From positions 1 through 28,904 of the IMG/VR virus record IMGVR_UViG_3300024302_000039: a DNA stretch of 28,904 nucleotides. One strand, written 5' to 3'. The first letter of the stretch is position 1. Every line of letters begins with the position of its first letter. Below are positions 8,659 through 16,500 of this stretch, piece by piece. This DNA is from a virus. Below the pieces are notes generated by a model. That model ran no database searches. It was not told the origin of the DNA and saw only the letters and a list, made by a program, of their open reading frames with translations. Position numbers and translations under genes: made by a program.

Positions 8659-9102
8659 ATGGAAATAAGAAGATTTACATTAGATGACTATGAAGATGTT
8701 GTTGGTATGCATTACGACTTTATAAAGGAAGTATTCTCAGATAGAGTCATATCTCCTAAGTATTTCTTCTATAAAGAAGTAGGTAGTTGGATCAATGATT
8801 CTAAGAACATAATAGTAGCCTACAAGGGCAAAACCATTGTTGGGTATACATTGGCTTATGTAGATCAGTTTAACGGTCTTACCTCTCCTGTGTATAACGC
8901 AGAAATAGCATATATTAAACCAGAATACAGAAATAGTAAAGCAGCTTATCTTTTGTTTAAGAACACAAGTGATTATGCTAAGGAACAAAACATGACATTA
9001 ATAACTAACGGTAGAATAGAGAATGGTACTGCTTCTATTATGAAGAAGCATTTTAATTTAAAAGAAAAGCTAATTAGCTTTGAAGGAGTAGAGAATGAGT
9101 AA
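8659..9102 (+). CDS. GNAT-family N-acetyltransferase
   Basis: A 147-residue GNAT-fold protein. The start MEIRRFTLDDYEDVVGMHYD, the middle strand pair IIVAYKGKTIVGYTLAYVDQ and the strand-helix AEIAYIKPEYRNSKAAYLLF give the usual beta1-alpha1, beta2-3 and beta4-alpha3 order. The acetyl-CoA loop, normally Q/RxxGxG/A, is here RNSKAA, a variant with Ser in place of the first Gly. It lies inside the structural operon and overlaps the next gene by eight bases. Phages often place such a GNAT gene beside head-tail or ejection genes. The acceptor is unknown: a virion protein or a host protein is possible. Confidence 0.8.
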   Translation: MEIRRFTLDDYEDVVGMHYDFIKEVFSDRVISPKYFFYKEVGSWINDSKNIIVAYKGKTIVGYTLAYVDQFNGLTSPVYNAEIAYIKPEYRNSKAAYLLFKNTSDYAKEQNMTLITNGRIENGTASIMKKHFNLKEKLISFEGVENE

Positions 9103-10438
9103 AGGAAGTAGTAACTCACAAAGACAAGCAACAACAGAAGAGAAGGCACTATGGGATAGTCAAGCAGAACAGCTTGATAGTCTTAAAGTAATAGCTGAAG
9201 AGCAGCATGGCTTAGCTTTAGAAGATAGAGCTTATTACGAAGAAGTATTTAGAGATGCAGACTCATCTGAGGCACAAACAGCTATGGCTGATCTACAAGA
9301 AAGCTTAACAGGAACAAGACCTGCAGAAGGTTCTTTAACTACAGATACTTTATTAAGAGATGTGTTAGTTGGTTCAACTGGAGAGATGCAGAAAGCTACT
9401 GAAACTTTTGTAGCTAAACAACAAGAAGACTTTGATGCATTTGAAGGTGAGTTAACTGGATTATCTCAAACTTATGTAGATAGCATTAAATCTATTGGTA
9501 CTGAGTATGCTGATCAATTAGCTCAAACTAAAGCAGAACTAGGTACAGCATCAGCAGATATCTTATCAAGAGAAACTGGAGCAGCACAAGCTGGTATTAG
9601 TGCAGCATATGCAGAAGCAAGAAAAGGTATTGAAGGTGACTTAGCAAGAAGAGGATTAGCTGGTACTGGTGTTGAAGCTAGTGCATTATTATCTGCTTAT
9701 GGTTCTGAGGCTCAAGCTAAAGCTAGTGCAACTACACAAGCAAGATTATCTGCTATTGGTTTATCTGATCAACAAAGAATGCAAAAGCTTGGAATATCTG
9801 GACAAGAGTATCAATCAGGAATGAGTACTGCTGGTGGAGTATATCAACAACAAGCTGGTATTGCAGGACAAATGTATGGTGCTCAACAAGGTATATCTCA
9901 AACAGCTTACTCAATGGATTTAGCAAATACTCAACAAGGTATTAGTAACCTTCAAGTATTAAGTGCAGCAGGACAAGGTACATATGTTGGTTCTCAAAAC
10001 TATTTAAGTCAAGCAGCTTCTAGTTATGGCCAAGGTGCTCAGATTGCAGGACAATCAGCAGCTCAAATGGGACAGATGAATGATGCATGGGCAATGAACC
10101 AACAAAAGATGCAACAACAAGCTGGAGCAGGATTAGGAAGTATGGCTATGGGTATAGCAGGTCTAGGTACTGGTGGAGGATCTACTCTACTTGGTGGATT
10201 CCTGAAGTCTGACATTAGATATAAGAATGATATTGTTTTAGTTGATACAGTTAAGGGAGTTAACTTCTATACATGGAAATGGAACAGTGTAGCTGAAGAG
10301 TATGGTGTTGATGGAGAAGAAGAGTATGGAGTATTAGCTCAAGAACTAATGGGTATATATCCTGAGTTTGTTATTACTGATGAGAATGGATATTATAAAG
10401 TTGACTATGCTGGTCTATACAGTGAAATAGGAGAGTAA
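9095..10438 (+). CDS. Internal virion/ejection protein with C-terminal S74-type domain
   Basis: A 447-residue protein. Residues 1-340 are helical and rich in Gln, Ala, Gly and Ser (YQQQAGIAGQMYGAQQGISQ, AQIAGQSAAQMGQMNDAWAM), with a Gly-rich hydrophobic stretch near 345-368 (GLGSMAMGIAGLGTGGG). This is typical of podovirus internal or ejection proteins that form membrane-spanning channels. The last 80 residues form a compact Peptidase_S74-like domain: KSDIRYKNDIVLVD with Ser372-Asp373, then GVNFYTWKWN, EYGVLAQELMGIYPEFVITD and GYYKVDYAGL. In spikes this domain is a self-cleaving chaperone; here it sits on an internal-type protein. It is followed directly by two more ejection candidates. Confidence 0.78.
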   Translation: MSKGSSNSQRQATTEEKALWDSQAEQLDSLKVIAEEQHGLALEDRAYYEEVFRDADSSEAQTAMADLQESLTGTRPAEGSLTTDTLLRDVLVGSTGEMQKATETFVAKQQEDFDAFEGELTGLSQTYVDSIKSIGTEYADQLAQTKAELGTASADILSRETGAAQAGISAAYAEARKGIEGDLARRGLAGTGVEASALLSAYGSEAQAKASATTQARLSAIGLSDQQRMQKLGISGQEYQSGMSTAGGVYQQQAGIAGQMYGAQQGISQTAYSMDLANTQQGISNLQVLSAAGQGTYVGSQNYLSQAASSYGQGAQIAGQSAAQMGQMNDAWAMNQQKMQQQAGAGLGSMAMGIAGLGTGGGSTLLGGFLKSDIRYKNDIVLVDTVKGVNFYTWKWNSVAEEYGVDGEEEYGVLAQELMGIYPEFVITDENGYYKVDYAGLYSEIGE

Positions 10439-10439
10439 T

Positions 10440-11804
10440 ATGAGTTTAGCATTTATGAGTGGTCTATATACTGGACTAGGTAAAGGACTAGAAGAATTCA
10501 ATAAAAATGAACAAGCTAGAGCCAAGACAGTAGCAGCCAATACAAAGGCTACAAACCAACAAAAGAAAGACAATGATGCAAAGGAAGTGAAGTGGGGAAC
10601 TGATACTGCTAAAGCTTTCCAGAATATAGAAGATGATATTGCTAAGATTAAAGGATCTGATTCTAAGTTATCACTAGAAGAAAGAAAGAATCAAGTTAAT
10701 CAACTTCAAAAGCGTAAGAGAGATATGGTTAGTCAGATTGGTTCTAATGCTGCAAAGCTTGGTTATAAGATTCCAGAAGCTCTAACTACTGCTGACTATT
10801 CAAACTATACTGAAATTGATGGTAAGTGGACAAATGATGATCAGTTAGCTCAAGTAAAAGATAATCCTAATCTTACAATAAAAGATGGTAAAGTATTTCA
10901 AAAGACTGGTGGAGAAATATTTAGTATAGATGATGCTACTGGTAAAGAAGATGTTACATCTCCTGTTGAATATTCTGAGACAGGAATGGAGTTCCAAAGT
11001 ATGGAAGATGTATTTGCTACAAAAGACATTAAAGACAGCATTGTTCTTGGAACAGAAGAAAAAGCTACAAGATGGTTTGACACTGAATATGCTAGACTAA
11101 AGGAATCAAACCCTAAAGAATTTAAAAAGAAAAGAGCAGACTTTATTGAGAAGACAGCCACTAGGTCTACTGCTGGTAAAGGTGCAGTAAAAGAAGATAT
11201 GGACACAGATCAAGCAGAAGCTGCTATCACTGAAGGAATTAATTTAATTGCTGGAACTGATAAAAACAAAGTTAACAAACTAAAAGCAACTCAAAGAAAA
11301 ATCTTGAGAAATGTATCAACTAAAGATGAAGCAAGTCTAACAAAGACAAGAGATGAGCTAAGAGCTGAAGCTGTTACTATTGAATCTCTTGACGACATCA
11401 ACACTCTTGTTAAAGAGAAGATAGATAGCAAAACATATAAAAGAGGACTTATAGACAATGTAATACATGGTGCTAAAGCTCTTACTGGACTAACAGATGA
11501 AGATAAAGATATCATAGGAACTATTGATGTTAACACTAGGGTTGGCTTTATTAAAGCAATGTTTGTAAAAGCTATCTCTGGAGCAACTGTATCAGACACG
11601 GAGAGAGCTGAATATATGAAAATGTTTTATGGAGGTAATTGGTCAGACGAAACAACAGCTAAGGCTACTCTAAAAGCAATGACAGACACAATGAAGGGGT
11701 ATCATATAAAAAAAGCTAAGAAGACTAGAGATACTCTTCCTCATGAATATAACAATTCATTAAAATATAAGAAACAAAAGAGCTACTCTAGTAGCTTTAG
11801 ATAG
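10440..11804 (+). CDS. Putative internal virion / ejection protein
   Basis: A 454-residue protein starting one base after the previous stop. The N terminus MSLAFMSGLYTGLGKGLEEF is an amphipathic Gly-rich segment. The body is highly charged and helical (LSLEERKNQVNQLQKRKRDM), and the C-terminal quarter contains FVKAISGATVSDTERAEYMK followed by a short helix, a pattern (aisGaavsd.E..r...) that recurs in podovirus internal proteins. The C-terminal end is Lys/Ser-rich and basic. No enzymatic motif is visible. Size, composition and location between two other internal proteins support a role in the ejectosome, but this is inference. Confidence 0.6.
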   Translation: MSLAFMSGLYTGLGKGLEEFNKNEQARAKTVAANTKATNQQKKDNDAKEVKWGTDTAKAFQNIEDDIAKIKGSDSKLSLEERKNQVNQLQKRKRDMVSQIGSNAAKLGYKIPEALTTADYSNYTEIDGKWTNDDQLAQVKDNPNLTIKDGKVFQKTGGEIFSIDDATGKEDVTSPVEYSETGMEFQSMEDVFATKDIKDSIVLGTEEKATRWFDTEYARLKESNPKEFKKKRADFIEKTATRSTAGKGAVKEDMDTDQAEAAITEGINLIAGTDKNKVNKLKATQRKILRNVSTKDEASLTKTRDELRAEAVTIESLDDINTLVKEKIDSKTYKRGLIDNVIHGAKALTGLTDEDKDIIGTIDVNTRVGFIKAMFVKAISGATVSDTERAEYMKMFYGGNWSDETTAKATLKAMTDTMKGYHIKKAKKTRDTLPHEYNNSLKYKKQKSYSSSFR

Positions 11805-11827
11805 ACAAAGAAATAAGGATAAGCAAT

Positions 11828-13777
11828 ATGGGATTTATAAATATACCAGAAGGAACTAGCGAAATCAGAATGAAGGACGGAACTTGGATGTCTGTTCCTG
11901 AAGGAGCTACAGAGGTTAACGAAGATGACCTATGGTCTGAAGAAGCTGAGACTATTGAAGCTACTGAGACTAAAGCTGACATTATTGAAGAACAAACAGT
12001 AGATGCTCAAACACATCTTGATGCTTCTATTGCAAGGATTGAGAAACTTAGAACTCAACATCCAGACAATACTGAGTATTATGATATTGCTATTATTAAA
12101 GCAAAAGAAGACTATCAAGCAAAAAAAGATAAAGCAGTAAAGGATGAAATAGAAAGAGAGAGAAATAAAAAAACTCTTAAAGAAATGAAGGAAGCTCCTT
12201 CTCCTATAGATAGAACCTTAGAAGCTGGAGAAGGAATGGGTAGAGGAGCAGGAAGAATGCTTCTAGGTCTAGGTAAGGTAGGGCAAGATATTGCATCTTC
12301 TTTATCAGACGAAGAATACTCTCAGTTCGATACTTGGATTGCCGAAAATGAGAAAGCCATAAAAGATAAAAAACTAGAGGGTTCTGCTCTTGTAGGAGAA
12401 GTATTAGCCAACATCTTACCAGTGGCAAGACTAAAAGCAATTAGTACTATTGCTGGTGGAGAATTTATTATGGCTTCTTTATCTGAGCTAGGAAAAGGTA
12501 AAGACTATAAAGAAGCAGGAAAGACTGGAGCTATTGCTGGTGTTACAGCTGGAGTTTCTGGAGCTATTATAAATAGACTTTTCCCTAATGTTCCTATTGA
12601 TGAAATAGATACTGCATTTAAGAAAAGTATATCAAAGCTAGATATTGATGACCAAAAGAAAATCAATAGCATATTAGACCACTTGGATGAACAGGGAATA
12701 ACTAAGATGGATACTGAAGCTAGGGATAATATTCTAAGTAGTGTATTCAGTGGGAAAAAATCTTCTACTGAAGTGAGTGCAGATGTTGTTAGAAGACTTA
12801 AGGCTCAAGCAAAAGTAGCCAAGCAGAAAGTAACTAATGCATACAGTGAAGCAAAGGAAGTAGCTTCTAGCATTGAAGTTGATACTCCTGTTAAGTTTGA
12901 ATATAGACCAAGAGGAAAAGATGAAGTAAAGACTGTTAAGAATATTAAAGCCTTCTTGAGTCCTAAGTACAACAAGACTGTAGCTGACCTAGAAGATACT
13001 TTGTCTTCTTTAAAGGCTAACCAAAGAGCAGCTATAGGTTCAGACAAAAAGATATATGGAGAAGCTATTAAGTCTGTTCAGGACAAACAGGATGCTTTAG
13101 GAGGAGTTGGAATATATAAGAAAGCCAGAAAGCTATCTAAAGACTTCAATACTGAATATACTGGGGTTATCAAAGAAGGAGAAGAAGCTACTGCTGGAGC
13201 TACTGTATCTAAAGTATTAGAAAAGAAATATACTGAAGAAGCAGGAGAAATGTTAGTAGATAGAAAGATTAACTTAAATCAGATAGGAGCTGCTGCTAAG
13301 AAAATGAAACCTAGTCAGAAACAACAAATAGTACAAGATATTCTAATTAAAGACCTAGCTGAAGATGCAATTAACTCTCCAGAAAGAGTAAGGAAAGTAT
13401 TATCTAATTATGCGACTATGGATAAAAAAGGATTAGTAAAACTACTAGGGAAATCAGAAGCTAAGAAGTTAGATATTCAAATGAACTCCTTAAATGAAAT
13501 AGAATTGGCAATTAAGGGAGCTAAGGGTCATGAGTTAAGTGTGACTGATGATGTATTGGCACTAGCTGCTGCTGGAGCTACTGTTAAGTTATCACCTTAC
13601 TTAGCAGCAAGAACATCTATGTATGCTACAAAGAATATTATTAGCAAGATAACAAAGAGTGGAGGAAGAGCTAAATTAATAGCAAGAATAAATAAAGTAG
13701 AAGACAGAAGGTTGAGAGCAACTCTTATGAGATCTTTTGGATTGGCTATGAGTTCTATAAACACAAATGAAGAGTAG
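11828..13777 (+). CDS. Large internal virion / DNA-ejection protein candidate
   Basis: A 649-residue helical protein, last in the plus-strand operon, with AAGGATAAGCAAT ahead of its ATG. The N terminus repeats a short beta motif (INIPEGTSEI, then SVPEGATEVNEDD), followed by an acidic coiled region. Residues about 137-160 (GEGMGRGAGRMLLGLGKVGQ) and 195-250 (GEVLANILPVARLKAISTIA, TGAIAGVTAGVSGAIINRLF) are Gly/Ala-rich and membrane-active in character; the rest is Lys/Glu-rich helix, with another hydrophobic patch near residue 580. This layout fits ejection proteins that leave the capsid and span the host envelope. No lytic transglycosylase motif is seen. The class is inferred from composition and context. 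Confidence 0.6.
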   Translation: MGFINIPEGTSEIRMKDGTWMSVPEGATEVNEDDLWSEEAETIEATETKADIIEEQTVDAQTHLDASIARIEKLRTQHPDNTEYYDIAIIKAKEDYQAKKDKAVKDEIERERNKKTLKEMKEAPSPIDRTLEAGEGMGRGAGRMLLGLGKVGQDIASSLSDEEYSQFDTWIAENEKAIKDKKLEGSALVGEVLANILPVARLKAISTIAGGEFIMASLSELGKGKDYKEAGKTGAIAGVTAGVSGAIINRLFPNVPIDEIDTAFKKSISKLDIDDQKKINSILDHLDEQGITKMDTEARDNILSSVFSGKKSSTEVSADVVRRLKAQAKVAKQKVTNAYSEAKEVASSIEVDTPVKFEYRPRGKDEVKTVKNIKAFLSPKYNKTVADLEDTLSSLKANQRAAIGSDKKIYGEAIKSVQDKQDALGGVGIYKKARKLSKDFNTEYTGVIKEGEEATAGATVSKVLEKKYTEEAGEMLVDRKINLNQIGAAAKKMKPSQKQQIVQDILIKDLAEDAINSPERVRKVLSNYATMDKKGLVKLLGKSEAKKLDIQMNSLNEIELAIKGAKGHELSVTDDVLALAAAGATVKLSPYLAARTSMYATKNIISKITKSGGRAKLIARINKVEDRRLRATLMRSFGLAMSSINTNEE

Positions 13778-13789
13778 GGTAACCTACTC
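13772..13789. terminator. Hairpin between convergent operons (probable bidirectional terminator)
   Basis: GAGTAGG-GTAA-CCTACTC is a perfect 7-bp stem closed by a GNRA-type GTAA loop. It overlaps the TAG stop of the last plus-strand gene and lies just before the end of the first minus-strand gene. The flanks are only moderately T-rich (CTCTATCTATTTACTTCT on the plus side; TTCATTTGTGTTT on the minus side), so it is a weak or bidirectional terminator rather than a textbook one. Confidence 0.6.
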
Positions 13790-13795
13790 CTCTAT

Positions 13796-13948
13796 CTATT
13801 TACTTCTAAGGTAAGCCTTAGCATTACTTTCAGTATAAAAGACCTTTTCTATATACCACCCCTCTACTAAACCCTCCTTTATCATAACTAGATATTGTCC
13901 AGAATCATTCTTTACTATCTTTCTGACATAGTCTTTCTTTTTAGACAT
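13796..13948 (-). CDS. Small hypothetical protein, last gene of the minus-strand operon
   Basis: A 50-residue ORF read on the minus strand in the gap between the convergent blocks. It begins MSKKKDYVRKIVKNDSGQYL and continues VMIKEGLVEGWYIEKVFYTE to SNAKAYLRSK. Its ATG overlaps the end of the MazG gene by eight bases, as is usual in this operon. The basic N terminus followed by a beta-rich middle looks like a small folded domain, but I recognise no family. Coding is supported by tight packing and the absence of any other use for the stretch. Confidence 0.6.
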   Translation of the reverse strand: MSKKKDYVRKIVKNDSGQYLVMIKEGLVEGWYIEKVFYTESNAKAYLRSK

Positions 13949-14300
13949 TGTAGTTAGCCTTATAAGTATCTACTTGATCTTTTTGCTTTTGCCACTTACC
14001 ATTAGCTCCATTCTTATCCCAATCTTCTTTCTGTTTAGGACATTGATTTCTTGAACTAATTTCTTTAACTACTTCATTCATAACACCATCAACATCATAA
14101 CCCATCAGTTCTAATTCATTAACAGACAGTACAATAATATCTGCTAAAGCATCTATTATCTCATGTTCATCTTTATTAATCTCAGCTTCATGTAATTCAG
14201 TTACTTCTTCATGTATCATCATAACAATATTACCAGATGGTTCAGTAATGTTTCTATCACTTCTCCACTTAGCTAATCCTTTTTGCCAATAACTAATCAT
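13941..14300 (-). CDS. MazG-type nucleoside triphosphate pyrophosphohydrolase
   Basis: A 119-residue all-alpha NTP pyrophosphohydrolase of the MazG/dUTPase-like superfamily, which hydrolyses (d)NTPs to (d)NMP plus pyrophosphate. The metal site ExxE...ExxD is visible: Glu32 and Glu35 in HEEVTELHEA, then Glu47 and Asp50 in DEHEIIDALADIIV. The next helix (ELELMGYDVDGVMNEVVKEI) carries the usual K/R-S-R-like ending (SSRNQCPKQ). Phage MazG proteins are thought to cleanse nucleotide pools or alter ppGpp signalling. Its ATG overlaps the upstream small gene's TGA (ATGA). Confidence 0.85.
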   Translation of the reverse strand: MISYWQKGLAKWRSDRNITEPSGNIVMMIHEEVTELHEAEINKDEHEIIDALADIIVLSVNELELMGYDVDGVMNEVVKEISSRNQCPKQKEDWDKNGANGKWQKQKDQVDTYKANYNV

Positions 14301-14425
14301 CCTGCTTCCTTTATCTTCATTGCATCATCTATTGTTGCACACTTAATTTCTCTTCCATCTTCAAAGATAACAACATATTCATTGCCATCTTCTCTTGGAT
14401 GTAGTCCTTTAATTACTGCTTTCAT
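14297..14425 (-). CDS. Small hypothetical protein (42 residues)
   Basis: MKAVIKGLHPREDGNEYVVI, then FEDGREIKCATIDDAMKIKE and AG. Its TGA overlaps the ATG of the MazG gene (ATGA), and its own start lies inside the end of the DUF3310 gene, with AAAAGGAATACA as ribosome site. A beta-hairpin followed by a helix is likely, but there is no family I can name. Both coupled ends and a good ribosome site support real coding. Confidence 0.65.
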   Translation of the reverse strand: MKAVIKGLHPREDGNEYVVIFEDGREIKCATIDDAMKIKEAG

Positions 14426-14675
14426 TGTATTCCTTTTCTAACAAGTATCTACATATATGTATAATCTTTTCTAAGTCTAGTTTACCTTGACCTTCTTTTG
14501 TTCTAAGAACCCTCTTAACAATATCTGCTCTCCATGGATCTAACTTATACTCAGCCCATATATGCCATGGTTGTATATTCTTCTCAGCATAATTACTTTC
14601 ACCAATATTATAAGATTGAACATTATTACTTGCTTTCTCTTTCATCTTTTCCACAGCATCAATATGATTTCCCAT
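14409..14675 (-). CDS. DUF3310 (SaV-like) phage protein
   Basis: An 88-residue protein. The second half reads IQPWHIWAEYKLDPWRADIV, KRVLRTKEGQGKLDLEKIIH and ICRYLLEKE, matching the DUF3310 pattern (qpi..i....l.f..g.ivKYi.R...k.g..DL.Ka..yl). The family is widespread in phage nucleotide-metabolism and replication modules, and its function is not established. The N-terminal 35 residues are a charged, unordered-looking extension. It ends next to a MazG gene, consistent with a nucleotide-related role. The start overlaps the stop of the GIY-YIG gene by one base. Confidence 0.75.
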   Translation of the reverse strand: MGNHIDAVEKMKEKASNNVQSYNIGESNYAEKNIQPWHIWAEYKLDPWRADIVKRVLRTKEGQGKLDLEKIIHICRYLLEKEYNESSN

Positions 14676-15124
14676 TACTCTTCCTTTTCTATGATCATCT
14701 TATCATACCACTTAATCCATTCTCCTGCTCTTCTATTAACATTGTCAAAATACTTACCCATAATATTAGCATTTAAACAATCAGCACTGAATAGAACTTC
14801 ATTATCAAATAATACTTTAGCTTCTGAATAAGATAAATGATTCTTACTGTCAGCAAACATTAGTATCTCTTTTGATATAGGTATCATGTTTCTACTAGCA
14901 TCTGTTGACCCTGTATATAGTCTCCAATTAGACTCAATCATAGATACTCTTTTTCTCTTGTATCCTTTAAGTGGTGGCATAGTCTTCTTTCTATAAAGAC
15001 TCTTCTTTCCATAGTAACTATATAATTTACCTTCACCATCTTCAAATATTATCTTATAGATAAACCCATAATGATTTATAGGTTCATTAGGATTAAAGAC
15101 TTCACTTTTATAATACCAATCCAT
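14675..15124 (-). CDS. GIY-YIG-like putative endonuclease
   Basis: A 149-residue protein of the phage group in which YGFIYKIIFE (GIY strand) is followed by LYSYYGKKSLYR (YIG strand), then SNWRLYTGSTD, ISKEILMFADSKNHLSYSEA and a final CLNANIMGKYF. This pattern (YxYkI....YyGkks...snW..Y.Gs....k.eIL......L.Y.Ea..l....vl....lN..I) recurs in phage genomes as Seg-like or other putative nucleases. The Arg of the helix after YIG and the late Glu are not certain, so activity is inferred. It shares one base with each neighbouring gene and could be a mobile intruder or a domesticated nuclease. Confidence 0.7.
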   Translation of the reverse strand: MDWYYKSEVFNPNEPINHYGFIYKIIFEDGEGKLYSYYGKKSLYRKKTMPPLKGYKRKRVSMIESNWRLYTGSTDASRNMIPISKEILMFADSKNHLSYSEAKVLFDNEVLFSADCLNANIMGKYFDNVNRRAGEWIKWYDKMIIEKEE

Positions 15125-15381
15125 TAGAATAGCACTCCTTGTGTATTACCTAAACAAGATAAATCTTTACCTTGTAGGTACTTAATTAAATACTCTTTAT
15201 CCCAATGGCTAGCCAAAAGGATTTTAGTATCTTTATCGTATGCATTATGCACCCTGCTTGCTCTACCTTCCTGATTCTTCTTTACGAGATATATAACTCT
15301 ACCACCAGCCACAAAGGAGTTAGCCTTTGTAGCCGTTTTAATTTCAGGTTGATATTTAAAGCAATCTTCTTTATTTCTCAT
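15124..15381 (-). CDS. Hypothetical phage protein
   Basis: An 85-residue protein, MRNKEDCFKYQPEIKTATKA onward, with a strand-like middle (SFVAGGRVIYLVKKNQEGRA) and a short C-terminal helix (KEYLIKYLQGKDLSCLGN). I recognise no family. It lies three bases downstream of the SSB-like gene and overlaps the GIY-YIG gene by one base, so it is probably co-translated with single-strand DNA functions. Two Cys residues are too far apart to suggest a zinc site. Confidence 0.6.
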   Translation of the reverse strand: MRNKEDCFKYQPEIKTATKANSFVAGGRVIYLVKKNQEGRASRVHNAYDKDTKILLASHWDKEYLIKYLQGKDLSCLGNTQGVLF

Positions 15382-15384
15382 AGA

Positions 15385-16122
15385 TTAAAAAGGAATGTCT
15401 TCATCATTAATGTCTATAGTTGTCTCATCATCTTCAAACTCTGGAGCTTCTAATTTAACTCTCTTAATACCCTTGTCACTTAGTAAGAACTCTTTATCTT
15501 TAGCTAACTGAATAGAATCTTCTTTCTTAATAATCTCAATAGGAGTCTTACCTAAAGCAGAATATACTGAGAACAATACTTTCTTGTATCTAGGATTACC
15601 TTCATCATCAGTCTTAATTGAAGTCTTATCAGTTTCACCATCTTCATAGTTATACTCTTCTTCACATCTAACACCGTATTGAATTTCTTTACCAACTAAA
15701 TCAGTTAGCATACCAACAGTTAATTTAACTGCCTTACCGTACTCTTTAAACTCAATATCTTGCTCTTCAATCTTAATGTCTTCTAGCTCTTGACCTTTAC
15801 CTGTAGCACAGAATACTATTTGCTTTAACATCTTATAATCTTGTAAGCTTTGAGTTTTACCCTTATAAGTATAAGTAGTTACTTTCTTTCCATTCTTATT
15901 TGATACTGGATATAGTCTAAAGTTAATTAAGTTATCACCAGTTAAATGTAAATCAAACTGTACTCCACCCTTCTTAGTTGCAGTAACATATGCTCTTTCA
16001 ATAGTTGATTTATAAATACCATTAGTAGTTACAAAACCACCACCACTCTTATTCTCTAGTTCTTCATTCTTTAATTCTTCACTTACTTCTTGTATATCAC
16101 TAAATAGATTTGCTAAACTCAT
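15385..16122 (-). CDS. Single-stranded DNA-binding protein (DUF669/SSB-like) with acidic tail
   Basis: A 245-residue protein. The first 50 residues include a Gly-rich VTTNGIYKSTIERAYVTATK, an OB-fold-like opening (..g.Y...I..a......Ggv.f.l.l.....) also found in phage single-strand binding proteins of the DUF669/gp2.5 kind. The middle holds further beta strands (GKAVKLTVGMLTDLVGKEIQ). The last 25 residues are acidic and end DDETTIDINDEDIPF, the same kind of tip (acidic, hydrophobic end, -DIPF) by which SSBs recruit partner enzymes. Its operon context with Erf and primase fits replication and recombination. Confidence 0.75.
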   Translation of the reverse strand: MSLANLFSDIQEVSEELKNEELENKSGGGFVTTNGIYKSTIERAYVTATKKGGVQFDLHLTGDNLINFRLYPVSNKNGKKVTTYTYKGKTQSLQDYKMLKQIVFCATGKGQELEDIKIEEQDIEFKEYGKAVKLTVGMLTDLVGKEIQYGVRCEEEYNYEDGETDKTSIKTDDEGNPRYKKVLFSVYSALGKTPIEIIKKEDSIQLAKDKEFLLSDKGIKRVKLEAPEFEDDETTIDINDEDIPF

Positions 16123-16123
16123 T

Positions 16124-16291
16124 TTATAATCCTTTGCTTTGTCTTTTATTGTATCTTTCTATTGATACACACTTTGAATACTTGCCATTAATTTCTTCTT
16201 TCCAATAGTTTCCTATTCTCATTCTCTTTGGTGTTTTGTCATCTGCACTAATTAGCGTGATTCCTGCATATAGATTTACTGCTTCTTGCAT
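16124..16291 (-). CDS. Small hypothetical protein (55 residues)
   Basis: MQEAVNLYAGITLISADDKT, PKRMRIGNYWKEEINGKYSK, CVSIERYNKRQSKGL. The ATG at 16291 has AAAAGGATAAACA ahead of it, the same ribosome-site layout used at 26421 and 24794, and the TAA ends one base before the SSB-like ATG. It is basic and probably beta-rich. I recognise no family. Precise packing against the SSB gene supports coding. Confidence 0.6.
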   Translation of the reverse strand: MQEAVNLYAGITLISADDKTPKRMRIGNYWKEEINGKYSKCVSIERYNKRQSKGL

Positions 16292-16496
16292 TGTTTATCC
16301 TTTTACCTGATGACCTATACGGTCTTTAATTGTTCTACCCTACACATTGTATTCCTAAGAATAGTTTTGCATTATTTGGGCACTCCGTGTTCTTTTAATT
16401 CATATATATAAATATTGGTCTTACATCTTTCTCTTCGCCATAAAATCTTCTCTATAGATAGTGATTGATACCAGATATACAAATGCCAATCATTAT
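16292..16496 (-). promoter_or_regulatory. Intergenic gap between erf and the ssb operon
   Basis: About 205 bp with no open frame longer than 13 codons on the coding strand. It is AT-rich and includes TTTATATATATGAATT near its middle, a possible -10-like region, but no convincing -35 partner. Its left end holds the ribosome site for the 55-residue gene, and its right end is part of a 14-bp inverted repeat listed separately. A promoter for the ssb-mazG group is likely here but is not proven by a consensus. Confidence 0.35.
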
Positions 16497-16500
16497 CTAT
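16454..16500. terminator. Inverted repeat overlapping the erf stop codon
   Basis: ATAGATAGTGATTG (16454-16467) and CAATCATTATCTAT (16487-16500) are complementary at 13 of 14 positions, around a 19-nt spacer. The repeat includes the TAG of erf. On the minus strand the stem is followed by TAGAGAAGATTTTATG, a weak T-run. It may reduce read-through or protect the 3' end of the erf message. Confidence 0.45.
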
